This document shows, piece by piece, positions 22,045-32,104 of a DNA stretch of 64,000 nucleotides. Position numbers and translations under genes: made by a program. The notes under the pieces were generated by a model. It did not search any database. It was not told where the DNA came from and saw only the letters and a list, made by a program, of their open reading frames with translations. Numbering within the stretch: the first letter of the stretch is position 1; each line of letters starts with the position of its first letter. Origin of the DNA: Blastobasis lacticolella (taxonomy: Eukaryota; Arthropoda; Insecta; Lepidoptera; Blastobasidae); NCBI GenBank assembly GCA_905147135.1, contig LR990056.1:16750001-16814000 (forward strand), read 5' to 3'.

Positions 22045-22269
22045 CCCGCCAATTCTACCTCCAACTCGCGTCTGCCGCCACCTAATCCATGCCCCAGGCG
22101 GCTCGCGCTTGACTGCCGTCCGCCAGTCTGTTCTGTTGTGCCGCCAGCGTCGCCGGGGCAACGTCCGCGCCGCGAGTGTATCGACGAAACGATCCTAACA
22201 TCGCCCCAAGTGCCGTGACAGTGAAGTGACATGCCCCAAACAGTGACCGCCTAACTGGCAGTGATTGCA
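22045..22269 (+). promoter_or_regulatory. GC-rich promoter/5' leader of the BicDR-like gene
   Basis: GC content jumps at about 22045 and stays high to the coding region, as at many insect 5' exons. The leader has at least two very short upstream ORFs: ATG near 22089 (8 codons including stop) and ATG near 22230 (8 codons including stop). No TATA box is evident; the transcription start is not determined. Confidence 0.5.
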
Positions 22270-22404
22270 ATGGCCCCAAAAAAGGATTTCGAGCTGCCCA
22301 CAAACATATTCAAGAACGTGAAGCTGCCGAAATCGAGCAAGATCCAACAGGCGATAGAAAGGATCTTCAAACGGAACAGCTACCAGAAAATAGTGCAGAG
22401 CTAA
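22270..22404 (+). CDS. 44-residue upstream ORF, possibly in the same mRNA as the BicDR-like gene
   Basis: An ATG in GCAATGG context opens a 44-codon frame ending TAA at 22404, 43 bases before the ATG of the BicDR-like exon and in the same GC-rich block. The product is strongly basic, starting MAPKKDFELPTNIF and ending RNSYQKIVQS, with a possible amphipathic stretch around SKIQQAIERIFKR. No stop-free link joins it to the next ORF, so if both are used the mRNA is dicistronic or the first acts as a translated regulatory ORF. Alternatively it is a separate small exon or non-translated leader. I do not recognise a family. The codon mix looks protein-like, which is why I report it. Confidence 0.45.
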   Translation: MAPKKDFELPTNIFKNVKLPKSSKIQQAIERIFKRNSYQKIVQS

Positions 22405-22447
22405 GCCTAGCTTTCATTCTAGCTCGAATCGTAGTAGGACGTTTTAA

Positions 22448-22870
22448 ATGGCCGGTGAATCTGTTAGTAGTAGAAGTAGAGAACATAGCAATAGAAATAG
22501 CACAAGCACCGAATCACAGAATCGCACGCCCAACTTTTTAGCTGATGAAGCAGAGTTTGTAGGGAAAGGTGATATTAAGAGTTCCACACCGTTAAAACAT
22601 CGGAGAAGCAGGAGTCGCAGTGGTACGAGAATCGCTCCAGCTGTTTTGAGTCTTTCCGACGAGAGTTTCTATCTGGATCTGGAAGATTACGTGAAAGATA
22701 TGGCGGTGAACACCACGATGGATGCAACAGATGATGTGTGGAGTCAGCTGCAGCAGAAGGAGTCTGATTTGCTGCTGGCGGCTGAGCTGGGCAAGGCCCT
22801 GTTGGACAAGAACGAGGAACTGAAGAAAGAGCAGGAGCGAGTCACTGAGGAGTACTCCAAGAAAGTTGAG
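22448..22870 (+). CDS. BicDR: Bicaudal-D-related (BicDR/BICDL-like) dynein adaptor, N-terminal exon
   Basis: The ATG at 22448 opens 141 codons up to a strong donor (GAG then GTAAGT at 22871); the frame continues only four codons into the intron. Residues 1-60 are Ser/Arg-rich and likely disordered. Residues 66-90 contain LSLSDESFYLDLEDYV. From about 98 a coiled coil starts, with LLLAAELGKALLDKNEEL at 108-125. AAELG (111-115) is the CC1 box that in BICD, BICDR and related adaptors contacts the dynein light intermediate chain. Such adaptors link dynein-dynactin to vesicle cargo. The family is usually 500-600 residues, so most of the coiled coil is in exons beyond; I found none in the remaining 41 kb of plus strand, implying a very long first intron. 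Spindly, TRAK and HAP1 share the box, but the flanking sequence best fits BICDR. Confidence 0.8.
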
Positions 22871-23225
22871 GTAAGTTGTGTCTGAATGATATATATTACT
22901 TGGCTAATGCATAAATTCATATCGATACAAATAAAAGACCACGGCTCAGAGTTAAGCAGGTACCTATTATTAACAACAGGTTTACCTTACGAGTACATTA
23001 AAAATCTTTAGGTTTCTATAATATTGCGCAATTTCGGCTTAATGATATCATATATTAATCGACGTAAAATTAAAAAATGTAATAGAACTGGAATAATCCA
23101 ATATCTCATCGAAATGAAATTAGATTAGTTTTTAACTGTAACTCTGCTGTGAGACAAAAATATAGCTTATTAACAATTTGCGTTTAGTCACAACTTTTGT
23201 TGATACACAAAACTCGTATCAACAA
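22871..23225 (+). other. Start of the BicDR-like gene's first intron
   Basis: AT-rich sequence after the GTAAGT donor, with nothing recognised. Everything downstream on the plus strand may belong to this intron unless a transcript ends early. Confidence 0.5.
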
Positions 23226-23455
23226 AGCCCATAACAGTCCACTAGAGTCGCCTCCACGTTAACGGAGGTTCTTACCATAATCTTAGCTTGCAGACGGGTT
23301 GGAGATCGCAGTGTTTAAAATAAGTATACATCATAAAACGCTACTGCTGGAGAATAATCTCCAGAGACTAGAAAATGGGCAGTAAAACCAGATATAAAGC
23401 TGGTTATTCGTCTTTCACGACTCCTGTAGCTCGAAGGGGTAGGAGCTATTTTGAT
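23226..23455 (-). mobile_element. Repeat J, diverged copy
   Basis: CCCATAACAGTCCACT, then GGTTGGAGATCGCAGTGTT, and TAGAAAATGGGCAG match the J family in order, with many substitutions and internal loss. Confidence 0.6.
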
Positions 23456-23462
23456 TTTTTAC

Positions 23463-23745
23463 GAAGGAACAAACAAGTAGACAGCCCACCTGATTACCTA
23501 TAAGCGGTAACTGTCGCCCATAACATCTACGATTCATACAAGGTAGCAAGTAATACAAATGCAGAAACGCATGTGCGTTTTCACTGTGTGGACACTGATG
23601 AAGTGTCTACTGCCTGTACTTGTGCTGTCTATGTCCGTCAAACCGGAACACAAAAATACAAGCGTTGCTGCTTGGCGGCAGAAATAGATAAGGCGGTGGT
23701 ATCACCCAGGCGGACTCCTCAGTCTTGACAGAATCCTACCATCAT
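23463..23745 (+). mobile_element. Repeat K, near full length
   Basis: It runs from ACAGCCCACCTGAT through GTAACTGTCGCCCATAACAT and GTCAAACCGGAACACAA to GGCGGCAGAAATAGATAAGG and GACAGAATCCTACCATCA. The same order is at 18240 and reversed around 29470-29800. Confidence 0.7.
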
Positions 23746-24139
23746 ATGGCTACGCACACGGAAAACTCATAAGTTATGTTAGTATTTCAACATACTGTCT
23801 AACGAAAGCCAAAGATTTAAGTTTAATGGCTATTGTCGGTCTTCAGATTGAATTCTCGTCTCTGTGTACAAAGGAAGGTCTGTAATGTAACTTCAAAGCG
23901 TGAAACGAAAATGTGGCAACAGTTTACTTATTTCCAACCTTACAATAGTAAAGTAGTTACAATTGCCAAATCCATCAAGTGAGCTTCTTAACTTTGTCGT
24001 TCGATGGAAAAATTGCTGTGGTCAGTTTTATTTGGTAACTAGTGCCGATTTGGCAACTTCTGCCATTTCGCCGAGGTATGCGTTTGGGCTTTGTAATCTA
24101 TATTAATTTTATGATGAGACTAGAGTAATTTGTTAATGA
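23746..24139. other. Unassigned intronic/intergenic DNA
   Basis: No gene or shared repeat is recognised. Confidence 0.45.
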
Positions 24140-24222
24140 CGACCCGAGTAGCTAAGTGGTTGTCATGTCTGTTTGCTACACAGAGGTTTCCGTGTTCGAT
24201 TTAGAACCGGGCACAAATTTAA

Positions 24223-24418
24223 GTAAAATGCAATGCGGCTGCCCTGAGCAGGCAGTAAATCATATTATATTTAAATGTCCGGATACCAAGTACAGCGGGC
24301 AAGCGGAAGATTTTCAGTCCCTTTCGGCCGAAGCTCTCGCCTACTTGACGAAATGTAAATTGAAAATTTAAGTATCAGTAGGAACTTAAAAGCCATACGA
24401 TAAATAAATAAATAAATG
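24223..24418 (+). mobile_element. 5'-truncated LINE inserted in SINE-A
   Basis: This is a short insertion carrying a LINE protein tail (24228-24371), a short UTR and an AATAAATAAATAAAT end, bounded by the AAATTTAA duplication. Confidence 0.8.
24228..24371 (+). pseudogene. LINE ORF2 C terminus with CCHC knuckle
   Basis: The frame reads MQCGCPEQAVNHIIFKCP then ends ALAYLTKCKLKI. The C-x-C-x7-H-x4-C pattern is the C-terminal zinc knuckle of Jockey/I/R1-type LINE proteins. The RT domain is missing through 5' truncation. Confidence 0.8.
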
Positions 24419-24449
24419 AAATTTAACTTTTGTTCCTGGTCTGGATGTT

Positions 24450-24503
24450 CCTACGTATAAAATATATTATACGTAGGACTGATGTACTACTCAGTACATC
24501 AGT
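24450..24503. repeat. Two adjacent perfect palindromic hairpins
   Basis: CCTACGTATAA (24450-24460) pairs with 24467-24477 across a 6-base loop. ACTGATGTACT (24478-24488) then pairs with 24493-24503 across a 4-base loop. There is no gap between the two hairpins. Confidence 0.95.
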
Positions 24504-24548
24504 TGTCTAGCACTTTGTTAGGCTAGATTGCACTGTGTATTTGTCCAA

Positions 24549-26540
24549 GAACATAAAGGGTTATCCACTGCAACAAGCGAAACAAGTTCATACTGTACGC
24601 TCCCTAACAACAGCCTTCTTTTGATCCCGAAAAAATGTTAAGATAACGCGGAAATTTCATGGGTTCATTGAAGTTCAAAATGCATAGAAATAAGAGCTAG
24701 ACTATTTCTTTTGTAAATATTTTTTCTGTAACTGTGTATTAAATAAATAAAATTATCTAAAAAGCTAACAAAGATATGACTGACTGGGTTTATTGAATGG
24801 TTTGTATGTACTTGAGTGGCAGCATTCAGAGCTAGACTCAATAATGAATCCCAATCTACAGCTAGAAGTTAGCCAGACGGTTTCATTCAGTTCCGTTCCG
24901 ATACGCTCAAGAAACGATATTATTCCCAGCAACTGTGGCGAGAATGTAAATATTTACCTAATACAGCTAAGGGTACCTAAACAGGTAGTGTTTATCTAAT
25001 AAACAATGGCAGTCTGTACTATAAAACTATTTATAAATAGGTAGCAGTCCTCAGCCTTGGGAAATATTCGTCAACAGGCCGTAAGTCGTTGATTGCAGGA
25101 CTTATCTCCTTGTGAAAGGGGATTTTGTCCTGTGCTCCAATTCAAGGCCGATATAGAAGACAGGTAGATAGTTGATCCTTACGGAGTATAAAATAAAGTC
25201 GCTTTTATTCGACTTTATTTTGTAAGGATTGCCGTGTTGTGTGGCTAAAAGGGCAAACCTGGGGCTAACATGCACATATAAATCCACTGTAGAAATATTT
25301 AACTCTCTAAGCGATAAGTGCTCCACCGACAAGAGTCATACTCTTAAATATATGATGATTATGATGATGAAGCAGTAAGCAGTGTGGATTTCAATTCATA
25401 AGTCTACCATTCGTATTGGATGACAGTTGAAATGCTGAAGACATGGACAGTTTTATGTGGCACATAAAAACTGTCAAAATAGAGGAATAGCTTTCATAAA
25501 AATGATTTATTCTTTCTGCTTTTAGACTTTCTTACGAAATGTCAATTCCGAGGATTTCTTTCGTATTACGAAAGGGTTTTACTATGGATTTGTGTGTGGA
25601 TCTAAGCCTCCAAAGACCTTTGTAGGTTAGAAACTGGACAGTAGCGTTTTGTCCCCAACCCGCCAAGCATGGAGATTATAGCAAAACCCTCAACTGATGT
25701 GGAGAAGAATCAAGTAGGCTGTTGATGTGATAAGACAGTTTAAGGTCTGAAGGCGGTTAGGTGACTTCTTTCCTACTCGAACAAAGACGTCGGCAAAATA
25801 ATAAGGGGGAATATTCGATTTTTTGTGTTTTCATAATCGTTAAAAAATGTATTACAAGTTGGTGTTGGTGACTAGTTTGTTTGTGCTGCGAACTAAAGCC
25901 AGATAAATTGTTAATTCTAGTTTTGAAAACGAAATTTGTATGTTTTAATTTTGATGTTAAGATTGCAAACATATTTAGGTCTGTACTCTGTTACGTTATT
26001 AGTGAAACAATAGTTTATTTACGTCCAACATAAAACGGACGAAGTTTTATTGCCTACACTTTATGGCTCAAATTTCAATAACACAAATGAAAAGGTCTGT
26101 ATTTTCATGGTTTGAATTACGTGCCGTACAGTAGACGGTATGATCAAGTTGCACACTGTGGCTCCTATGTTGATCTCCGTTAGGGCGAAAATCGCACTGA
26201 AGCTATGTAAAAGAGTAACCGAGTAGTATTTACCTTGTGCAAGTTGTATGAAATTTATTCTGTAAGCGAACATGTACCTTCATAATAAATGTCTGGTTAA
26301 GCATATTTTATTTGCTTCTCGCTGGCGTTGTGGCCATGTGCTTAGTACATACGCCTGGTTCGCTCATGAGGCTGCTTCGAGTCCCATGGGACCCAATGGG
26401 ACTATTTCTGATTAATGTACCTACTGATCTGGTTAAGGAATGAAAGATGGTGGTTGTGGAAGCGGCAAAATTTTGTAGAATCGTGGCTGGACATCATACG
26501 AAGCTTGGCAGAGCCTTATTGGTGGTAGGATCATATTTGT
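24549..26540. other. Intergenic or intronic DNA, few identifiable repeats
   Basis: A diverged plus-strand J scrap (CAACCCGCCAAGCATGGAGA) is near 25658-25690. No exon is recognised; several modest open frames have no domain or splice support. Confidence 0.4.
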
Positions 26541-26547
26541 TTAATCT

Positions 26548-26750
26548 TTTACATAGTATAAAACAAAGTCGTTTCCCGCCGTCTGTATCTATGGGTACGC
26601 TTAGATCTTTTAAACTACGCAACGGATTTTAATGCGGTTTTCAACAATGGATAGAATGATTCAAGAGGAAGACATAAACCTTCAACAAGAACATTAAACA
26701 ATAAAAAACGGGTAGGTAGGTATACGCGAACAAGGTCACGCCGGGTTCAC
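26548..26750 (+). mobile_element. Repeat H copy
   Basis: It carries ACAAAGTCGTTTCCCGCCG, TACGCTTAGATCTTTTAAAC and GCAACGGATTTTAATGCGG, ending near ATACGCGAACAAGG. Same family as 16325, 19045, 54905 and 55923. Confidence 0.65.
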
Positions 26751-27579
26751 TAATCAAATATAAATTTTATTTTAGGCATTGTTTGTTGAAATAGTATTTT
26801 CAATAAATGTAGATTTCTAAAGACAATAACATTCTAAAAGTAAATTGGTTGGTTCTAAAAGTAGATTCGTTCAATACCTGTTGGTTCTTAAAGACCACTT
26901 ACAAAAGAAATGCGTACTTTCAATTTCTATAAAACGGTAAAAGTGCCATTGGATCCATTGAGGTTAATGCAATATTTTGCGATAACGTTTTATACGTGAT
27001 AAAAGTAGATATTGTCGGATATTGGAGTGATAAAACAACATGATATGCGTGACACATGTTTTTTAGATCTTGCTACGGGAAATAGTATAGGTACTTACTG
27101 ACTGACTAATTTAATAATCGCATATGTTTATCGCCTTTGTACATCTCTTTTACTGTACTGTATAATTATGTCATGTTTGTGTACAATAAAGAATAAAGTA
27201 AAGTAAAGTTTATGATGAAATATTGTATCAGATGTCTAATAATACTTAGAAACGCGAAAGTTTGGGAAAATGTATCGGAGACGCAAAAACTTCACAAATA
27301 ATTTTAATGAAACTTAGTTTTTCTCTAGAACAAGTGGAAATATACTGAATTCTCAATATCCCTTTCAGGGTCAACTCAGCCCACATCCAATATCACATGT
27401 GTATCTTATTATGTAAATTAGCAGACGGGTTGAAGTCACACCGACTGTATTAGAAGCCTTGTTGGCTAGATGAAGTTCGCCAAATCTAGATCTAGATAGT
27501 CTAGACTACCTATTGTCTGACCTAGATCTGATCTGCCCGTAAAGTGTAAACACCCATATACAAAAACAATACTCGCTTT
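26751..27579. other. AT-rich DNA; small LINE tail near 27180
   Basis: TTGTGTACAATAAAGAATAA followed by AGTAAAGTAAAG at 27175-27208 is a LINE-like 3' end. Nothing else is recognised. Confidence 0.4.
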
Positions 27580-27825
27580 TTTTTTTGCACCCGACGCATA
27601 GGGCCCGGTATAGCGGTTGGCAGGGAGGAGGTGAACTCTCATGAGTACCAGCCGGCCGGCCGGACTGGTTATGCACGACTCGCCAAAAAGGAACCTAGGC
27701 GCATACGTGCTAAACACCCCCTGGGAGCACCTGTAGCCGGAAGGGCTTTTCGGGTTTCATCGGATGCTACACCCCGAAGGGACGGGGTGCCTAAGTAGCG
27801 TTACTATGCGTTCTCACAGTGTCTC
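27580..27825. other. GC-rich segment with small palindromes
   Basis: It is locally GC-rich, with CCGGCCGGCCGG at about 27651-27662 and a stem-loop ACACCCCGAAGGGACGGGGTG at about 27770. It may be a LINE 5' region; no protein is recognised. Confidence 0.35.
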
Positions 27826-27995
27826 TGTGTTCCCCGTCTGCTAAGTGAGCGTACTGCGGTCAATATGGCTCTGTGATTGGTCAATTTCGTTCATTATGAC
27901 GGACGCAGTGCAGATCGCCATTCAAGTATTGCCAGTTGGAACCTTGTGTGTTCGCGCGCACTGTGAGACCTCATACACGCACTTTCAACTCGTTC
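27826..27995 (+). repeat. Repeat P copy 1 (contains ATTGG box)
   Basis: It shares an ordered stretch with 31255-31430 (reversed) and 43482-43615: TGCTAAGTGAGCGTACTGC, TATGGCTCTGTGATTGGTCA, TTTCGTTCAT, CGCCATTCAAGTATTGCCAG, then GTGTTCGCGCGCACTGTGA. No coding content. Confidence 0.8.
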
Positions 27996-29464
27996 GTGGC
28001 ACTGCTTCCGACAAAGGACTGCTACGTTCGCATGAAGGCAGTTTTGGCCGAAGGGTGTGGTATGTCGTCGATTCCGCGGACAATTACGTACGGCGACATC
28101 GCCGACGTGACACAGTGTTTTTGTGTAACAGTTTGTCCTAAATTGAAATAGGTATAAGTTCTAGTTTTACTTTTATTTAGCTTTGGCTTCTAGTGATGTA
28201 TAAGTTTATTGTATTTATGGGTACATAATTGTAATTTATATGATGTGATGAATCAATGAGTCTTGTTACCTTTTTTTAAGAGGGAAAATCTTCGGAAGAC
28301 ATCACTTCACCCGGGGCAGTGACGTGGATATGTGCGATTGTCCTAAAAGGACTATCCACTAAAACTCCTCTGTGTATCCACAGCCGCTATGTATCGAAAC
28401 ACCACAGGATCTATATGGTGTTCCGGATATACCTTTGCCCAAACTAGTATTGAATGACTACAAAAATAGTAACGTGTTTGAATATAGATGTACAGTACCT
28501 TATACTCGTTTAAAAACACCTTGTAATACTTATGATAATAGTCATTATGTACTACATATAATATTGCTGGGAAGAGATTGTTTAATACTACATTCTACTC
28601 TGTTGAATACTTGTTTATAATCGATTTAAAAACATCCTCAAAGACCCGTATCTTCTGATTTCCTTTAGCGTCTTTTCGGACGTTAACTTTGGCTAATTTT
28701 AGATGGTTCCTGTTCGGTCTAATAATAGCTGACCAACTATGAGCTCATTGTCGTAAAGGGCTATCTATAGTGGCTACATTATCACTTTGATGAGAGACCA
28801 ATTCAGTAAATACGGACGTTAGTCTAGCCAGACACAGGGAAAACATTAACACTGTATTGGGCAAAGTTCTATGTATCTTTGAGAAGAAATATAGTTCAAT
28901 TGAAGTATATACAAGATTTTTTTGGATTCGGGTAGTTTTGATTGTTATACACCGATTAATATTGTTAATATCGGTAGTAATTTAAAAAAATGTTACCTAC
29001 AGACGAAAAAAATGCATGCACCAATACTGCTAACAACGACAAAAATAACGCACCAACGTAGCGCGGGGTAACCTCTTCAAAAAACCCAGTAATGGATGGC
29101 CCGTCGGTTTCGAAAGAGAAATTATCTTTCACGAAAAAGAAAAGATAAAGAAAGAATAAACCGAATAAGTAAGTATAATAAAAGGAGCCGTTGCGACTGA
29201 AAGTGAATTGAATTCAACTCGTGACGTCAAGTTGAGACGTTAAAACGGTACAATGGACGTGTTTAAAAAAGATCAAGCTTTTGTATTTGGCTCCCACGGC
29301 GACGGTTAATGGGTTAACTGAGTGTGTTACTCACAGAAAAGGAAAAAAATCGAATATTGCGGGGTATTTACTGTTGTGTGCATGGTGGTCGGTTGTGTGT
29401 GTGTGTTCCGGGGTGTATGGTGCTGTATGATATCCGGCTGAGTATATTGCCTTTACCATTAAAT
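27996..29464. other. Unassigned DNA with one unexplained open frame
   Basis: An open frame at 28372-28620 (plus) has YPQPLCIETPQDLYGVPDIP-like composition but no ATG at its start and no domain I know. Nothing else is recognised. Confidence 0.35.
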
Positions 29465-29830
29465 TTCAACTTTGTGAGTACCACCGCCTTATCTATTTCT
29501 GCCGCCAAGCAACAATGCTTGCATTGTTGTGTTCTGGCTTACGACGTGAGGATGCTGGAGATCGGACAAAGTGGTAAAGAAAAAGTAGGAAAAAGGACCC
29601 TGGCGGAAGCTGGTATTGACCGCTCGGATGAGGATGATGATGTTGTGTTTCGGTTTGAAGGATAAAGTAGCCAGAGGCACGAGGCATTTAATATTAGTCC
29701 TCACAGTGACAATGCACCTGGTTCTGCATTTTGTTGCCTGCAACCTAAATGCATGAATCGAATAATTGGCAACGGTCTTGTGACCATGGTCGTAGGACGG
29801 ACGCCGCCCGACCAAAAGGAGACTTCAAAA
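29465..29830 (-). mobile_element. Repeat K (reverse) interrupted by a short insertion
   Basis: Reversed K phrases flank an insertion: TACCACCGCCTTATCTATTT and GCCGCCAAGCAACAATG on the left, TTTGAAGGATAAAGTAGCCA and GCATGAATCG on the right. The interruption is 29538-29642. Confidence 0.75.
29538..29642 (+). mobile_element. 105-bp LINE tail inserted in repeat K
   Basis: The insertion is bounded by TTGTGTTCTGG (29527-29537) and TTGTGTTTCGG (29643-29653), an 11-base duplication with two differences, and ends in GATGAGGATGATGATG. This indicates a 5'-truncated GAT-tailed LINE. Confidence 0.75.
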
Positions 29831-30465
29831 CCGGTCGAATATACCGAAGTTTTAACCAATTAGGGAAGCGCCTATAGGGTGTCGTACGCGATGCAAGTAA
29901 TGACTTATTCTTTTCGCGCACGCGGACGATAGAGTGGAAGTCGAACTAGGCGATGTGCTGTTGCAATAATTTTACCATCGACATCCGTGATTCTTGGTAG
30001 CTTGGAGGGCAAAGATTTCCACGAATGTGGAGGAGGCTTAACACCAGCAGTGGACTATTGGGCAGTTGAAGTTGATGATGAATGGTGCCTACGCGTTGCC
30101 AGGCATATCGTTTGCTATGAAAAGTGAAATGGGTATGACGTAGGATGTAGACGTGATCGTAAACGTCTATATTGCCCGTAAAACCGTGTGGTCCGCGGTG
30201 CTAAAACCGAATTGAGATTAGATATAATTAGACGTAAAATGTAGGAAACGTAAATTCGTTTTTACTTTTCATATATGTTTTCTTTTCCTTCCTTAATATT
30301 CCAAAAATCGCCCGCATTGTGGTAGTCAACATAATAGGTGATAGTTAGGTAGGTAACCTAGGTATACATATTTTGAAACTATTTTAAATTAACCTAACAT
30401 TTTCTCTTTCTTTGCAATCTATCATTCTTCCAAATTGACTCAACTTTACATGAAACATACCGATT
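29831..30465. other. Unassigned DNA with an RTE-like 3' tail
   Basis: At 29998-30085 the plus strand reads GGAGGAGGCTTAACACCAGC, AGTGGACTATTGGGCAG and TTGATGATGA, a typical GAT-ending LINE 3' UTR. The rest is unassigned. Confidence 0.5.
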
Positions 30466-30469
30466 TTTT

Positions 30470-30560
30470 TTTATACCACTAAGGTGTATATAAATAAGAC
30501 AAGCTTACGGCCTGCCTGATGGTAAGCAGTCACCGCAGCCTATGGACGTTAATACAATCG
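30470..30560 (-). mobile_element. LINE-E 3' UTR scrap
   Basis: ACAAGCTTACGGCCTGCCTG and ATGGTAAGCAGTCACCGCAG are the reverse complement of the UTR following the LINE-E protein tail at 32511-32696. Confidence 0.7.
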
Positions 30561-30683
30561 TAATAACCTAATCTAACCCCCGGCCAAGTTTACTTAATCT
30601 TAAATATTTTCTAAGCTACATAATCGATTTTAATGAAACAACACTAAGAACTATCTCGATTAAACTGGCTTTTAAATACAGAG

Positions 30684-30955
30684 TCATCATCACAGCCCGT
30701 AACAGTCCACTGCAGGACTAAGGGCCTCTCTCACGAAAGGGGAGGTTATTGCCATAATCTCCACGCTTGGCAGGCGGGTTGGAGATCGCAGTGTTTAAAT
30801 ATAACAATGGAAAATGCTGCTGCCCATTTTCCAGACTACGGAGACTCTTGATCTTTTGCCTCGAAAACATTAGTCGCCTTGTACGACACCCATGAGTGTA
30901 AGGGGTTGGTGCTATTCTACTCTGCCGGACACCACACGGCCAAAATACAGAGTAA
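30684..30955 (-). mobile_element. Repeat J, near full length
   Basis: Reversed J consensus: CCCGTAACAGTCCACTGCAG, CTCTCACGAAAGGGGAGG, GGTTGGAGATCGCAGTG, then AGTGTAAGGGGTTGGTGCTA and CCGGACACCACACGGCC. Confidence 0.85.
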
Positions 30956-31254
30956 TGCATCCATATCGGTCCATCCGTTCGGGAGCTACGACAGATACAC
31001 AAAGCCATGCAGATCCACACGCCAAACTTATGACACGAATCCTGGCAGAACCTAGATGCTAAAAAGATGATGATGATTAATAGATTCTCGACATAAATTC
31101 TAGCTTAACCATTTCTAACAATTTAAATGAAATGGCAAAACTGTGAGCTCGACCCTGATTTCTAATCTCGATAAACAACCTGACCTAGAAACGAAACAAA
31201 GTTATCGATAACATTTAAGTAGTTTTAAATGAGAGAAGTGGCTGCCTCGATAAT

Positions 31255-31430
31255 GTACACTTGTCTTCAGAAACGTCACGAGGTATCACAGTGCGCGCGA
31301 ACGCACAGGGTTCCAACTAGCAATACTTGAGTGGCGATCGGCACTATGCGTCCTTCAAAGTGAACGAAATGGGCCAATCATAGAGCCGTATTGAAAGCAG
31401 TACGTTCATTTAGAATAGATACCTGTAAAG
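31255..31430 (-). repeat. Repeat P copy 2, inverted relative to copy 1
   Basis: Reverse-complement match to 27826-27995: TCACAGTGCGCGCGAACGCA, AGCAATACTTGAGTGGCGAT, GGGCCAATCATAGAGCC and GCAGTACGTTCA. The ATTGG/CCAAT box is kept. Confidence 0.8.
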
Positions 31431-31604
31431 TAAATAATAATAATTAATAAATATGCTGGGACAAATTCACACATCGCCATCAAACTCCAAAATAAGCAAA
31501 GCTTTGTGTTATGGGTACCAGAAAACTGATAAACTACATACACACTTTTGTTAAATTTATACTTATTATACATACTACACCCAGACCCGTAACAGAAATA
31601 ATCA

Positions 31605-31805
31605 TATTCATATTCATATGTATTTTATAATTATTCATTAATTGTGCGCGTCGAATCTGCATTTCTTAGCTAAACATTTCCTTTCTGTAGGCCTGCTGGA
31701 AGAAATTTCTTTTAGAAATAAGTAGTGCCTGTTGTGTCAGTTATATCTATGTTATATCTCTGTATTTCTTTATTGTGTGCAATAAATTGTTAAATAAATA
31801 AAAAT
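31605..31805 (+). mobile_element. LINE-C 3' end inserted in SINE-A
   Basis: AGGCCTGCTGGAAGAAATTT, then TTTATTGTGTGCAATAAATT and an A-rich GTTAAATAAATAAAAATT tail. Matches 20115 (plus) and 37978 (minus). Confidence 0.65.
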
Positions 31806-31826
31806 TATTAATTTCAATTTATGCCC

Positions 31827-32003
31827 GTGCAGTGTTTCCTTTGGACTATGACATGGGATCGTTCAAGAGGTATATTAGAGGTCTCTTCAGAGGCGGGCAA
31901 CGCATCAGTGACTCCCCTGGTGTTGCTGATGTCCATAGGCGGCGGTGACCACTTTCCATCAGGTGGCCCGCTTGCCTGTTTGTCTGCCGTAAAAAAAAAA
32001 AAA
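31827..32003 (+). mobile_element. LINE-D tail, copy 1
   Basis: The frame FPLDYDMGSFKRYIRGLF then RGGQRISDSPGVADVHRRR stops at TGA 31946-31948. Then come CACTTTCCATCAGGTGGCCC, TGTTTGTCTGCCG and a 14-base poly(A). ATGCCC (31821) and ATGCTC (32004) may be a short target duplication. The C-terminal FKR pattern is typical of Jockey-like LINEs. Confidence 0.85.
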
Positions 32004-32104
32004 ATGCTCAACCGGGAATCGAACCCGGGACCTCTGCGTGACAGGCAGTATTAACCAACTGACCCACTCATCTCACATCACGTGACCGCATATTTTTTCC
32101 GATT

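Larger units (their letters stand above)
24140..24548 (+). mobile_element. SINE-A split by a LINE insertion
   Basis: The head (24140-24222) has a perfect A box TAGCTAAGTGG and a B-box-like TGTTCGATTTA. The body resumes at 24419 with TTTTGTTCCTGGTCTGGATG and ends with TAGATTGCACTGTGTA and TTTGTCCA, as in the 47330 copy. AAATTTAA occurs at both junctions (24215-24222 and 24419-24426). Part of the body is replaced by two perfect hairpins (24450-24503). Confidence 0.8.
31440..32070 (-). mobile_element. SINE-A carrying two later insertions
   Basis: The SINE-A 3' half is 31440-31605, ending at CCCGTAACAGAAA. The tRNA head is 32006-32070 (reversed B box in CCGGGAATCGAACCCGGG). Between them lie a LINE-C tail and a LINE-D tail. 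In undisturbed copies these two parts are about 30 bases apart. Confidence 0.8.

Noticed and set aside
29324..29665. 113-codon open frame
   Set aside because: It runs across a repeat K copy and a LINE insertion in it; the frame is an accident of the insertion.
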